Counted from the stretch's first letter, positions 34,760 through 48,829 are shown. The stretch is DNA of 64,000 nucleotides from Sphagnum magellanicum (GCA_021904315.1 CM038916.1:372001-436000), one strand, 5' to 3'. The notes: a model not told the origin generated them from the letters alone. Numbers and translations are program-made.

Positions 34760-35910
34760 TGTTTTGCAACCTGAATAGGTGCTAACTATATTACATGAGA
34801 TGCATAGTGGAGTTGGTGGGGGACACTTTTTTTAGACATCACGATGAAGAAAATCCTTAATGTCGGTTATTGGTGGCCAACCCTGAATATAAATGTTCAT
34901 GAATTTTGTTGAGCCTATGATTTGTGCCGACAAACAAGTAATTTATTAGCACAAAATATGGAAAAGTTGATCAATATGGTGCCTGAAAAAACTTTCTAGA
35001 AATGGGGACTAGATTTTATTGGACCTATTAAATCAACAAATCGTTATTCTAGCAATCAATACACTTTAATTGCCACTGATTATGCTACCAAGTGGGTGGA
35101 GGCCAAAACTTTGTGCACTAATATAGTTGTTGTTATTGTGAAGTTCTTATATGACCATATTTTCATCTAGTTTGGATGTCCACTCACTATTGTGACAGAT
35201 CAAAATACCCATTTCATTAACGATGTTATTCGTTACTTCACCGATCATTTCATCTTAAGACATACCAACTTTACTATCTATTATTCAAAAGGGAATGGAC
35301 AAGCTTAGTTTACTAATAAAGTTTTTGGTACATTGTTCATGAAACTAGTGAATGAGAACTAGAATAACTAGGATGAGCACCTGTCCATAGTTCTATTCTC
35401 TTACATAATTGCTTTTCTAGTTGGAACCGGTCACACTCCATTTCAACTTGTCTATAGATTACACCGATTACTACCTACAGAGTACTTGTTACCATCCAAG
35501 CCAAGGCAGACCTATGATCCAAAACATGTTAGAATTCTAATTAGTTGCATGTCAAAACTAGAGAAACTACAAGAGAACCGGCTAATATCATAGGACCTAA
35601 TAACTTTTAACTAATGGAATCAATTGTTATGGTCTTAGAATCGACACATTGAGACAAAATACTAGTTTGGGAATTATGTTTTATGGTTTCCAAGGGCTGT
35701 CAAAGCACATACCCTTAAGTTTCAGAGACAATGGTTTGGACGATATAGGATCCAATACTATCTACCAAACAACATAGTATTATTAATGACTATCGATAAA
35801 TTCGATCTAACTCAATACTGGTTAACATTAACAAGTTGAAACCCTATAAGTTTATAGGGGATCAATCACTTCAACTTGTTTTAGTTAAGCCTAGAGATTT
35901 TTAACAAAGG
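34760..35910 (+). pseudogene. Element B integrase
   Basis: HEMHSGVGGGHF starts a damaged HHCC zinc-binding domain (WWPTLNINVHEF, CADKQ-like wording in another frame). The DDE core follows: KWGLDFIGPIKST (Asp), TIVTDQNTHFIN (Asp), YYSKGNGQA-stop-FTNK (the Glu position is now a stop), then HLSIVLFSYIIAFLVGTGHTPF and DPKHVRILIS. Stops at 34997, 35168 and around 35360-35370 fall in CTAG contexts. No chromodomain or PHD finger is visible at its end. Confidence 0.8.
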
Positions 35911-35999
35911 AACCAGTGGAGGTGAAGTATTCTAACAACCTATTTAACTAACAACAAGTTGAGGAAAACCATTCTGATAACCTATCAAACAAAAAATTC

Positions 36000-38900
36000 G
36001 TCGAGATTATTCATTCTAGTAACCTATTTGTTGAAGAACTAGTTTAGTCTAACATTAAAGGTTTGACAACAAACAATTTGACGAAAAGAAGAATGGGTAG
36101 TGATTTGTTTGAACCAAAACTAGTTCAAATAAGTGAACAATGTGTTGACAGAACAATTGGTTAAGAACCAACTTGTTAGCCATGATTCCGCACAAAATAA
36201 TGATATGTCATTCAACCTAATTACATGTGTTGATTTCTTAGGGCCAGTATGCCTTAAAAGTTGCATCGTTTTCCAAGCACCACCACTTTCCACTCTATAG
36301 CTATAGTTGAAAGAACTTACATGTCCTTTGGAATGTCTTTTCATTTTTTCATTCTGAATTTTTTATGTTTTTTATTGCATCAAAATGAAGCAATGAGTGC
36401 CTTAGATTAGTTGAGAGAGAGAATAAGCAAGAGGGAGGAAAATTTGATAAGAGAAAGATAAAAGAAATAGGTAGAAAAAAGAAAACTACAAAGAGTTAAA
36501 TAGGAAGTTTTTAAAGCAACTGGAGCAATATACATTGAATCGTTTGCATCAAGGTTGCATCCTATATTTTGAGAAAGTAATGAAAATTCTTGGGAAGGGA
36601 AAAACATAGAATGAGAAATTTTTGAAACATTAAAATGTGCTGCCATTATGGGAAAAGGATTTGAAGAAACATTGAGGGATCTTCAAAGATAAACTACATC
36701 GCCTATACTTGCATTTGTTGTTATTAGTGATTTTGAAGAAGAAAAATAGGTTGAAAGAAGAGCTACAAAGAAAGAAGAACAAGTTGAGCAACCTATTGAA
36801 GTTGAGTAATCAGCAGAATTTTCATTAAAATCGGTTGAAGGAAGATTCCTTGACATAGAAGCTAGTTCTTTTGACATACTTATTGTTGTACCTACCAAGT
36901 TCCAGTCCAAGTACATGATGAGACACAAGGGAAAGGAACAAGTGGGAGGAAAACAATTCACTTACCAAAGTAACCCAAAAGTGAGCACCTGTTGAAGCAA
37001 AAGAAATTCGGAAAGTGCTTTAGTGGATTTGGATGGGATCCAAAAAGTGACCATGGGTAGAGTGTGTTGTTTTGGGAGGCTTGTTTGTTGTTCATTGGAC
37101 AGTTCCACAACCAGACCTGTTGGAGGAATTTTTGCATATGTGGGAATCCACAAAGGATGGACAAATTCAAACAATCGTTTGTGGTGAGAGAATCAACGTT
37201 GATCAAATGTTAATTGTGAAACAGTTTGGCGTCAGTGCTAAAGAGCAGTGGATGCAACAAATGCATTGGTCAAAGAAGTTCAAATGGCCCTTAAGAACAT
37301 AGCTGGACTGGATGCATTTGTTAACAAGGAATAGTGGAATGTCATCCGAATGAAAGAAGAATACCACATCCGATTTGCAGCCATTTTGCAAATTATTTAC
37401 CAATGATAAAGGTTAAAATATTTTAGCAACTATATTGCCATCATTCTAAACCTAGCAAACAAGGGAAAGAAGATCAATCGGTGTTCTATTGTGTTGACAC
37501 AAATGACATTATACTGATTTGGTGGACTTAGCACCAAAAGCAAATAGTAGTAGGGTTAACAACACCTAATAGGAAGGTAATAACCTATTATTTTGGACCT
37601 ATTATTGAGGCCTATTTACGGCATTGGTTTCCCTTGTCAAAGGAAGATACGCCTATTGATTCTCCAAAACCACAATTAGTTCAGGGGAGAGAGGAGAAGA
37701 TTACTATGAATCAATCCAGAGAACCTTTTCCTAAGGTTATGACCAAGGAGCAATTCATAAGTGAGTGACGATAATACGTTCAGCCAACACATCGCAATGA
37801 CCAGTTTGGCAGTCACAATGGGTGAAGGTACAAATTAAAACCTAGGGATCGATTAAATCTATAACCAACTAGCTCACCACCAAAGAAGAAACCTCATACC
37901 CATTAGTGAATCATGGTTATGGAGGGAGCTGATGAGGTCATGGAAGTTAATGTCACTACATAGTAAGATGACAAATCAATAAGGATGGATAGTGACCAGT
38001 TCATGGAGGAACGAAATGAACCTGACTTTGAATAGGTACTAAATTGAGGACCTTTACTTGTTCAAAAAACTTCTACTCCTATAGAATAAACTAGTAACAT
38101 GTTATCAACAAGTATAAAACCCGTTCAACCAGTTCAACCTAAACATGTTGAACCAACTTAGATTAAACATGTTTATATATTTTTTGAAATTTTAGCAACC
38201 TATGCTCAACATGAAAATGTAAAATTGGTTACATTTTTATTTGAATAAACAACCTTAGTTGCTCAGACATGGTCTTAGACAATAAATAATTTAGTTAAAC
38301 CGAGATCCAAGTACAATAATGTTGAAAACTTGTTAGAAGACACCAACAACCAATTACAAGCCTATTGTCTAGAATTGGTTAGTCATAAGCAAGCCTTGTA
38401 GAACAAATATAAGGACTTGGCTATTATGAAAGCCCAACTCCTTAAGTAACAAGTAGGGGACAAACATCTTGTTGTTAAAGGCGTTGAAGCTGAAAGAACA
38501 ATCAAGAAGGTTAAAACCTTGCACTTTAAATTCATTTCAAAACTCATAATGACCTAAAAACCTTATAGACTGATCTTCATCGGTTAACAAGAGACTATGG
38601 TAAGATGGAGGCCATTAGTGTACAACAAGAAAATACTTTATTGGAGTTGGAGACTACTTGTTTGTAGTAGAGGGAACAATTTACGAAAGTCAACATTGAT
38701 ATGGAGAATCATACCCATGAACTTTCAGTACAAATTCAAGAATTGAAGGGCATATTGGAAACAATTCACAAAACACCCAATAAAGTTTCTCAACCTATTT
38801 ACATGGACAATTGGTTGAAGGAGTGAGGAATTACTTTTGGACAATGCTTTGCTTAAGGTAAAAAATCAAACATTGGCTGATAGGAATTCAAAGTGGAAAG

Positions 38901-39540
38901 AATTGTGCAAGAGCTCATTAAAGGATAGATCCAAAAAAGTTTGGAGATTATTCCTACAGACAAATAAACCTACTTGAATGAACTGGTTGCATACCGGTTG
39001 CATTTTGAAGGCTACAAGTATGACCAACTTATTAGCAAACTAGTTGAAGTACCTATTAATGTTTTCCAAAAAACTTCACATGTGCAAGTAGCTGTTATAG
39101 CTATAAGTTTTCAAAATGACTTGTTGTTACTACTACTGAGGAACCCAAACCCATCAAAGGGGGAACAAATCTAGCCATCGTTTCTTGTGCTTTACCTTTG
39201 CCCACGAAACCTATGGAAATACTTATTGTGGTTATTATGATTCATGTAAAAGCCTTGGAAAAACCTATTGCTTCAAAACCTATACCATTAATTATACCAA
39301 AGATTGGAGTAGGCATAGAGGTTACTTTGATTGATAGTATTACCCATGCCTATGAAGTTTTTAAGACTCTAGATATAATATTGAAGGACACACCTATTAC
39401 AAAAAGACTAGAATATCAACTGGTTCCTTTGGTTGAATCTGTTGATACCATAGGTGAATGACGTGTTGATACTCCAGGTGAATAACATGTTGATATTTTA
39501 GTTGCAAGTGTTAAGCATGTGGTTCTCAGTGATTGATTTC
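36000..39540 (+). pseudogene. Element B extra coding region after integrase, function unknown
   Basis: About 3.5 kb of plus-strand sequence has residual coding quality. Segments include FVVHWTVPQPDLLEEFLHMW and ERINVDQMLIVKQFGVSA (37090-37240), LDAFVNKE..WNVIRMKEEYHIRFAAILQIIY (37305-37400), MTLYWFGG-like wording near 37505, a charged, probably coiled-coil stretch (38330-38780) and a Pro/Ile/Val-rich end (39198-39461). I recognise no catalytic domain. It lies between integrase and 3' LTR in the same orientation, so it is probably an additional ORF of the element. Open frames on the minus strand at 36.1-37.4 kb are by-products. Confidence 0.55.
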
Positions 39541-39571
39541 AAGGACCAAATATGGTTTTCAAGGGGGTTAA

Positions 39572-40133
39572 TGTTAACCCAATTTTTCAATATGTATATA
39601 ATAACTGGTTAAACCAACTAGTAACCAATGAGGAAATATGACCTAAGGTTATTTTAGTTTTTTGTTAACATGTTTTAAGTTAACCAATTTGTTATAAAAA
39701 CTAGTAACTGGTTTGTTACAATAACTGATTGATTAATAAAATAGGTTGATTTGAACTTGTGACCAACAACTTGTTATTTTGATTTTGAAATTTATAGTGG
39801 CTAGTGATTGTTTAAATTATAAACAACACTATGAGTTTGTATAACTAAGAAAGCTTAGAAATAGAAAGGAGGATCTTTCATTTTTTGTAACTCTTGAAAA
39901 GTTTTTGATTTTTGAATCATGTTTACTTTGATTTTCTTGATAAGCTTTTCCTTTTTTGTTTTTAGAATGTAAGATTTAGAAATGTTGTTCTTGATGAATA
40001 AAGAAGAAACCACAATGCTTCTTGTGTTTTAAATATTTTGATTTGGAACAACCTGTTGATAATTGCAATAAACCATAGTTAGAAACTAAAAGAGAAAATG
40101 TGAACCTAAAAGGTATAGAAAAAACCCTTAACA
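39572..40133 (+). repeat. 3' LTR of element B
   Basis: Starts TGTTAACCC directly after the polypurine tract AAGGGGGTTAA and ends AAAAACCCTTAACA. It matches the solo LTR at 16472-17002 at both ends and through the interior. The ends form a short imperfect inverted repeat (TGTTAA/TTAACA), as in LTRs. Confidence 0.75.
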
Positions 40134-43100
40134 AAACCCTAATTTAAACTAAAGATTATCATATTTTGGTTATCATTAAATTGTTTATATACTCATCAAT
40201 ATATTCATTTCTCCAAACTCAACCAAACTTCACTAAAATGATTAAACCTATGCCACAAACCCTAAACCCTATATGGCCTATACCTAATTTTAAGTTAGAA
40301 ATTATATAATTTTTTTATCATTATATTGCATATATACTCATCACTATATTCATTTCCCAAAAGCTGACCACATTAGTGACCCTATCCATATTAACATGCA
40401 CCAAACACACTTCATGCTAATTTCAAAAAGGGATTTTAAACAAAAATCCCATTACGTGCACTTCAAAATAAGATGGAAAAAACGTTTAATTTGTTAAAAT
40501 GTTGAATTGTAAGGTGCTTCAGCTTAGGTGCCTCCTTTTATGAACACCACCTTTAAGGCGTATATATAAACACTGTGTTATAGATGTTGTATTTGATATA
40601 ATCAATTCATGATCATAAAATATTATGCATTCTCCTGAAAAATCCCTCGTTCTAAGATTCATTGAATGAAATCCAAACTACTATATTTTAGCAAAGTGAC
40701 TTTGGAAAAGTAATCAAAAGAGTCAATACAAATTTAAGCAAACCATCAATGTAGAGAAGTTAATACAAAAATTTCCTGGGCACTTCGGGATTCATGGGTT
40801 GGTCCCACCACTAAAACATTAACTTGTCCAAACTTTTATTTTTTAAAAAAATCATGAATTTTAAAGTATATTTAGGTGTAAATAAAAATCATATACTACC
40901 CAAAAAAAATTTGTTTCACACCAAAATCATGAGAAATGACCTAGTCATACACAACTTCCTTTAACCCTAATTTCATAAATGATGACCAAAATTAACCTAA
41001 TTCATGGGTGAATTTGATATTGTAGACAACTTCAAGACCCAAATCCCCATTTTAAACTTATTTTATTTTTAAAACTGCAAGATGAAGTATTGGGAATTCA
41101 AGATTTGCATTCTATGGTTGTTCTCTTATCTTGTTCCTACTCTTCAACCTCGTCATGTTTCTAACTTGTTGTCTAAGTTTCTTTTGGTGAATGGCTTTCA
41201 TTCTTAATTTCTCCCATTGATTTTCACTTTAAATGTGTTTAAAAGACAGAATTCCCTACATATAATATGATCTTTTAAAAAAATTCTCAAGAATTCTTTT
41301 TAATTAAAAATAAAATAAAAAATATATATAGAAAGAAACCCTAAAAGAAGGGTAGAGAACCCCCTCCTTAATTGTCTAAAACAAATGTAACCTCAAAGAT
41401 TAACTTTACTCGAATGAGACCGGTGTTAATTCGACTTGTTTTAGTCCCTTGCATGACTCCCCCATTTACATGGTGGGGGGGGGGGGGGAGATTTTCCCTG
41501 GCATAGGAGGTTCTTTCTGTGAGGGCCCTCTCTTTCCCTCCCTCCCCAATTGTCCCTTGTACTATTCCTTCGTATGTTTTTTGGTTCGATATGGTGTCTT
41601 AACCCGTGAACCAGTTTAGCATGCTTTTATTATAAAAAAATCCCAATCCGAGGAGTTTCCTTGGGCAAAAATTGTGCACTTCTTTGCTCCGATAGGTTGT
41701 TTGGTTTGTCGGTTATGCCGCCCACCAGGTGACGGACTTCCAATACTTGATGGGGTCCAGCAAAATGTCGTTACAAAGAGGTGGGCGAAGAGAGGGGGAG
41801 GGGGGCTCCGTAACTTACTAAGATGTTATTGGAATATTTTGCTTTTGCAAATGAGCCAAGGTGTACTACTTCTCTAAGACCCCTCAAAAATCTTTTAATA
41901 TACTTCCAAAAAAATTTCCCCACCCCACATTCTCCCCCCCCCCCCCCCCCCCCCCCTTTTCCCAAAACAAAAGTGAGGTGCTACCCCTCTTATAGGAATT
42001 GGATTCAATTGAGTATTAAAATAAAAAAATTCCATTTTCCTTTCCCAAATTTTTTTTAATTAAAAAAAATTATAGTTGAGGATTTGTAACCCTAAATCCA
42101 ATTTGAAAATATAAGTTTATTTAAAAAATTGATGCAAACAACATTGTGGATATATGTGTTAGTATTAATAAGGACTTTGCTCTCCGGGAGCTTGGACATG
42201 AAATTTTTTTAGAAAAAGAAAAAGAAAGGTTAACTTTTTGTCGGACATCTCCCATGACTTTTTGTCCGGAAGAATCGTGTATCAAAATATGGAAACATGT
42301 TTTGCAAAGGATAAGTTGCGGTCGCTACAAGGAAAATGGTACATAGACAAGCCCTACATACATAAATATGACCTTATTTGCATTGTCATGAAAGTACAAG
42401 CTTAGTATCACTAGTAACATAAGAACTAAGTTCCTAGTTCCTACCCTAAAGTTGATTACTTGGTTTTTCTTAGGAAGACCCACCACCCACACAAGATTGC
42501 CCCAATTGTTAAATTTTTTTCTTAAAAAAGAAAAAAAAGGAAAAATAATTTTTATATTGCATGAATAATAGGGGAGTGGCACCAATTTTTTTTTTAATTT
42601 TTAAAAAAATTTACTAATTTGAGTTTTGCACCACACTTGTTGTCCGGATGCTTCTTGACAAGTTCACAAAAAATTGAAGGTGATAGATAATACGTACGGG
42701 AAAATATTATTATTATTTTTGGGTCAATATGCAAATATGAAAATGTAAATACCCTAATATAATGGTAGAAAATTATTGCATCACAAGTTATCCAAAAGGG
42801 GAGGGATCATTCCCAAAAGTCTTCCCTTTGAACCATTTTTTTGGCCACCATTTTGTTGCCAAATTAAAAATTAAAAATGGTGATTTTGTTGTGATGTGCA
42901 ACTATGTGAAAATACATGGACTACATTTATGCAAGAAACTTTTTATTTACAATTTTATTGAATTAAACAAATGAAATGGAATATTTCAAATTAACATAAC
43001 AATTACTTTTTGGTGGGGGTGGATTTTTGCCAGATGGCAAAAAATTTCCCAAAAAATAACACTCTATCAAATATTCCCTTTTTTTCAAAAAGAAAATTGC

Positions 43101-44640
43101 CAAAAATTGAAAAAAATTCTGAAATTTTGCCATGTTTCTTCTACACATTGTTCAAGCAAGTAGCCAGGATATAAAAGGATTTTAATCAATTTCTATTTTC
43201 ATAGCTGGTCTATAGCCAAACATGGCTAAATCTCCTTGTGGATGATTGCTAGTGTGGAAACATCATGAAATTGAATAAATAAATAAATGAATGAAAAAAA
43301 CACACTTTAACATTTTTGTGTTCAAAAAAATGAAAGCAACTTTTACATTGGTTTTAGCTTTGGAAAAAAAATTGCAATGTTTTGACAATATTAAAAATTA
43401 TTATAGATATTCTTTGAATTGAAGCCAACAAATTTACATTCAAGCCCAATTAAATGTAATTTGATAAGAAGATTTGAAGGATTCCAAGTGGAAGAATATA
43501 ATATTATTGAGATGTTAGTGAAGTGGAGGGAATAAATGATGTTTTTGTAATGGTCAAGTGGGGCATTTTCATTCCCACCTATAGCCTAGCCTATTGAGGT
43601 GGGCCTCTTGAAAGAAAAGCCCAATAATAATGTTCACCATACCAATTTGGGGGCACCCACCCAATCCTATTCCATTTTTTATGTAGGTTGTTTAAAAATA
43701 GGAGTTGACAAATTTTGTGGGCACAATACAAAGGTTCCTCTTCCACATGGTGCCAAAAAGGAAAATCAATAAATAAAACAAAAATAAAATGAGCAATTTG
43801 GCTCTTTGGATGGGGGCACTATTAATATAAATTTTGGCTAGCCTTTTAGTTTGTCAAATGATTAATTAATTTTGAAATTTCATTGTTGAAAATAAATAAT
43901 ATTCATTACTATTCCAAAATCTCATGTATTTTCCTTCACAAAATTTAGTTCTTTGAAAACCAAAATATTTTTTGAGACTTTTAACATTTTTACAAAATAA
44001 TATAATTAGTGTCAAAGCTACCATAGTATATAAGGTACTATGAGTAGTATACATGTCCATTCTTTAAGGTCGCACAAGATAAAGTTATAATTCATGAAAT
44101 ATTTCAAATTTTATTCACATTTGAATTGGTTTGAAATTAACTAATTAATTTAACTAACCCAATTTGTCCCTAACTAATTAAGACCTAACTAAATTAACAC
44201 ACATGACAAAGGACACCACGATAATTTGCATCAAAGTAGAAATGGTACTAATGTGATATCCAATGTGACAATCAAACAAAACTAACTAACTACCTTCCTT
44301 CCTTAATAGATTGATTTCACTAGAATATGGAAACTTGGAAATTCCAATGTCAAGTCATCCTAGTTTTCTCATCCTAAATAATAGTAGTAAAGATTCAAGT
44401 GCTTTGCCATTGAGAGCAACAAGCTAGAAAAAGGCATTACATGTACATTATTATTCATGAATGATGTTTTGGGATGTTTTTGAAATATTCTTATACAGAA
44501 AATTATGTAGTGTTTTTTAACGAGTTTCATGTTGTAGCATCAAGATCTACCATTAATTGAGTTGGGTTATTAAAGCACCAAACCAAGCTGACCACTCTGG
44601 TTAGCTAGGGAACTTGAACCCAATGAAAAAAGTGTTTCTT
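40134..44640. other. AT-rich intergenic DNA with homopolymer tracts
   Basis: Contains a G-run at about 41473-41488, a C-run at about 41934-41956 and several A/T runs. Reading frames here are short and low-complexity. A (CATC)n tract at 44651-44678 lies just beyond the end. No gene or delimited mobile element recognised. Confidence 0.45.
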
Positions 44641-44845
44641 GTTCACACATAATCCATCCATCCATCCATCCATCCACTCCCATGTTGACCAAATCAAGGG
44701 ATAAGAGAGTTCATCCTGTGGAAGTTTGTGCTTTTGATGCAAATTCTGACCTCTTTTGCATTAAATTTTGTCATTTTTGTCCTTACTTAGGGCTTAGGGA
44801 CTTCATGATCCAAAAGCCAGAAGTAACCAGCAGCTTGAACCTGAT

Positions 44846-45240
44846 TACCTGACATAACCAGCATCCTTTTACATCCATAGCCTACCCAACAGCATCCTTT
44901 TACATCCATAGCCTACCCAACAAGTGGATGTGAATTTTTTTTCATCCATACGCAAAATGGATATGGATCACTTTTTCATTCACTTACAAAACGAGCAATT
45001 ACCTGACATGACCAGCATCCTTTTACATCCATAACTGGCTGAACAGCTGGATGTGAATCACTTTTCATCCATACGCAAAATGGATATGAATAATTTTTCA
45101 TTCACACACATAATGGGCAAGTGCCTGACACAACCAGCATCCTTTAACATCCATGACTTGCTCAGCAGGTGGATGTGAATCGTTTTTCATCCATACACAA
45201 AATGGATAGGATTGCTTTTCATTCACACACAAAATGAGAT
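44846..45240. repeat. Minisatellite, three long units
   Basis: Units beginning '(a)cctgaca..accagcatccttt' occur at about 44849, 44999 and 45121. Each continues with 'acatccata', 'gtggatgtgaat', 'catccatacgcaaaatggat' and 'cattcac'. The first unit holds an extra internal copy of about 32 bases (cagcatccttttacatccat...). No coding content. Confidence 0.85.
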
Positions 45241-48200
45241 ACAAATAGTTTAATATGCGATATAATTGAGGGTATGGATGTCCAATCTGGAAGAGACACA
45301 TCAGCAAGTCAGCCCTCTAAAGGCTAGTTTTGTAACCCAACACCCACCAATGCATCATCCATTGAAAACCTATTATCATCGAATTGTGGATGAACCACAA
45401 CTGGTCCTGTAACCCCTCCTACTTCCACCTCACACTACACTACCTAGGTTTAAGGTTTAGGTTAAACCCTAAACCTTAAGGTAATTACCAAAGGTGAAGT
45501 TCGTTGGGAATGTAAGTGGTTGCTATGTAGGTAGGTAAGTAGGTAAAGCACTTGGTGACTACTAGGTAGGTGGATACATGTGGATGTTAGTACATGGTTA
45601 ATTAACTACTGTGGTTAGCTATGAGGCAATAATAATATGAGAAGTTGTTTCTTGCCCACATCCTGCATAGGTGCTGGCCTCTTTACTTTGCCCAAGATTT
45701 AAGAAGATTTAGCCAAATTTGGTTCTAAATGAGATATGAAAGTTTTTTCAAAATTAAGCATCTTCTATATTTTTGGCTACATATTAGAACCTAAGAAACA
45801 GCATATGGTGATTATCAACGCTCCAAAACCACTTTTTCCACAATTTTTTGAATAAAATTCACCAAGAAAAAGATATCTTCACTATCTATTGATTTTTGTT
45901 TTTTCCCCTCAATTTTTTGATCATGATGAAGTGGTAATTACGCATAAGATGAATTAATTAGCCAAATCTGGCTATAAATAGAATATGGAAATAAAAAGAT
46001 TATTTTTGGCTATCTACTAAAATTTAATATAGAATCTAGCAATTTATTAAAAAAAGTTGGGTGTTTTTTTCCTTGAAATTTGGCAACTAGAAAACCAAAA
46101 AGACTTTTTTTTTATGCCATTTGAAAAAAGAACACAAAATGCTGAAAATTCACCACACAAAAAAAACACTACTAGAGAATGGTAATATTTAATATTCTTC
46201 ACTAGTTGTTAGACATATGTATATGTACCCTCCAACATTTCCCCCTTTACAAAGATTGAGTCTTTCCCAACAAGCAAGCAAGCAATGACACTTGACGAAG
46301 CACCAAAACAATGTAATGTTTTGCTTGACAAATTGGCTATTTAAATAATTAGTAATAGGTACAATATAAAGAGTAAGTAGTTTTATAAATTAGGCTTAAG
46401 TGGGCTTGGTGGTCTAAGGTTATTATTATTGGGCACAACATAATTCACAAAATACCTACATGAGTAAAAGAGAAAATTTTATTGATATTTGATGAAATTT
46501 TTGAAATTAAAAAAAAATTTGAATTACTATTACAAATGCATAACACAAGATGTATTTTGAATACTTATTCCTCAAATGTTGAAATTTCCCAAAATTCAAT
46601 TAAAGATTACCAAACTTCAAATTTTAAAATAGATAAATATTTGACAAAGAAATGTCGAACATTAATTGTAGGTATTGTACCTTGGTACCCTAGGCCACCT
46701 ACCTTTAATTCTAAAGTTGCTTAAAACCTTAGAACATTTTCACAAAATCTCATATCACTATGTTCACTTAAGCCTATTTTATAAATTACTTACACTTTGC
46801 ACCATAGTCACTTAATGTTATCCTAAGTTACCTAACTAAAATTTTCAAAAAAACCTCAAATCATTAAGCCCGCTTAAGTTTATTTTATAAGCTATTTACA
46901 CTTTGCGACTTAAACAGGCTAACTTTCATCTTTAATTACCTAACATAATTGGTTGTTCAATACATTAGTCAACTACATTCTTAAACATGAGAAAAAAATC
47001 ATTGGCTTGTCAAATTCTTTATAAAGCAATGAGAAATACTATGCGAAAAAGGAAGAAAAATCTGCTATCATTATCTATTTTGCATAAAACAATACATAGG
47101 AATGAAATTTTTATATTGAAACCCTAAATCATTAAGTACATTGAAACCTATTTTTATAGATTATTTACATTTTGCATCTTAGGCCATTTAACTTTTGTTC
47201 AAAGTAACCTTAGTTTTTCACTTAAAGATAAATCAATGTACTTGTTTTATAGGTTATTTACATTTTCCACCTACATCACATAGCCTTTTCTCTTATAAGG
47301 TTGTCCACACATGTAGATTGTGGTGTTGGTAATATTACAAATAATAATGTGTGTTCACAATTAAGATGTTTTGTAAATAAATAGTTTACATGGTTACAAT
47401 CACAATAACACGTACCATAGCAAGTGTAATGTTTACTTGATTTTTTTATGTTTTGAAGTCATAATTTAATGTGCTGTTGAAATTATAAGATTTGTTTATA
47501 TGGTTGTATTTTAATATATCATAAGAACATGAGAATTAATTTGAAATTAATCCAATGAGTAAAAATTTAACAAAAACATTCATTAAGCATTGTAACACTT
47601 GTTTTTAAATAGTAAAAGGACTTGTCAATGGATTTGAATTTTTTTGAAAATAAAATTTTTTATCAAATTTTAAACATAAACCTTAACAAAATAGTATGAT
47701 TTTTTAAAAATAAAAATCTAATATATATATTTTTTAAATTCAAAAATATTCTAAGAATATTTTTAAAATATTTCTCCAAAGCAATCACAAAAATAGTCAA
47801 AAAGCAAGCGAGTGTCGCTCATGTTATCCAATTTACACCCACATGGCATGCCTACATGGTGAACAATCATCAACATTATCACAAAACAATAAACATAATA
47901 ATAGATAATGTCCCAAATTGGAGAATCTTTACAAATTGAAGATTTGCATGCATATGAACAATGATGAGTTATCACCATGAAAGTTAATAAGAAAAATATA
48001 TTAAATTTAAATCACCTTACCCATCATTGCCAAAACACCTTCCAATTTTTCAAAGCTCACCCATCATTGCTAAATTCATAAAACTTTGCCCACCATTGTT
48101 GAAATAACAAAAAATTACCTACCATCATCACAACAACCTTCAAATGCAAAGAATTTTGACACCAAAACATCATTGAATTTCATAAGGCTTGTATGTCCTC

Positions 48201-48820
48201 ACACTTCCTTATGTTGGACCTTTTTTCTTTATCATGCACACCTTCTTTTTATATCAATTGCACCTTCTCTATTTCATAAGGATTGTGATGGAAACAAACA
48301 ATCTACAACACATGCAAGCAATGCGACAATGTCAACACATGGTATAAATGGGAAAGGAGTAGGATTTTGCACAATCACATTCATTCATGTAAGTTTTTGG
48401 CAAGGATTACGTATTATATCATCAACAATGTAATGCAAAGTTCTTGGATCTAATCACTCACACTTGCACCTCTAGACTTGGCTTCAAATTCATCAAAAAA
48501 GAAATCATATTTCAATTTGAAAATGAGGTGAAAATCCAAAAATTGCATGATTTCAAATGATAATAAATTAACACAAAAAATGATATTAAATCAACAAAAA
48601 GCTATTCTTTCGATTAAAAAAACACAAAACAATTGAACATGTAAGTTGAAAACCTTTCATTTCATTATACTTTGAATTGCAAAAGTGAAAATCAAGCTTT
48701 AAATGAAATTAATAACATTTGCACAATCTAGTTTCAATGTACTACTCCAAAATAATTTGTTAACCTACTCATAAGATCTCAAAATCTTACAATTCTAATT
48801 CAACATCAATGTCAATTACA
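45241..48820. other. AT-rich intergenic DNA
   Basis: No gene recognised. A telomere-like phrase 'aaccctaaaccttaa' occurs near 45464-45480 and 'gtaggtaggtaag' near 45530. The frames at 46.5, 47.8 and 48.1 kb have no recognisable domain. Confidence 0.4.
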
Positions 48821-48829
48821 TATTTTTTT

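Larger units (their letters stand above)
27661..40133 (+). mobile_element. Element B: large Ty3/gypsy LTR retrotransposon with extra 3' coding region (decayed)
   Basis: Order on the plus strand: an N-terminal coding region with a CCHC knuckle (27.7-29.0 kb), an apparent insertion (about 29.0-30.7 kb), gag (30.77-31.9 kb), protease with DGGS active site (32.3-32.7 kb), RT (33.1-34.1 kb), RNase H (34.1-34.6 kb), integrase (34.8-35.9 kb), a long unrecognised coding region (36.0-39.5 kb), a polypurine tract AAGGGGG (39561-39567) and a 3' LTR (39572-40133). No 5' LTR was recognised, so the element may be truncated. More than ten in-frame stops, nearly all readable as CAA, CAG, CGA or TGG codons after a C-to-T or G-to-A change, show an old, inactive copy. 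The extra region after integrase resembles the layout of plant Tat/Ogre-type elements. Confidence 0.85.

Noticed and set aside
36120..37403. Minus-strand frames of 66-92 codons in the 36-37 kb region
   Set aside because: They oppose the residual plus-strand coding region of element B and show no domains.
41473..41956. Long G and C runs as functional G-quadruplex sites
   Set aside because: Plain homopolymer runs in featureless DNA, prone to assembly or sequencing error; nothing around them supports a function.
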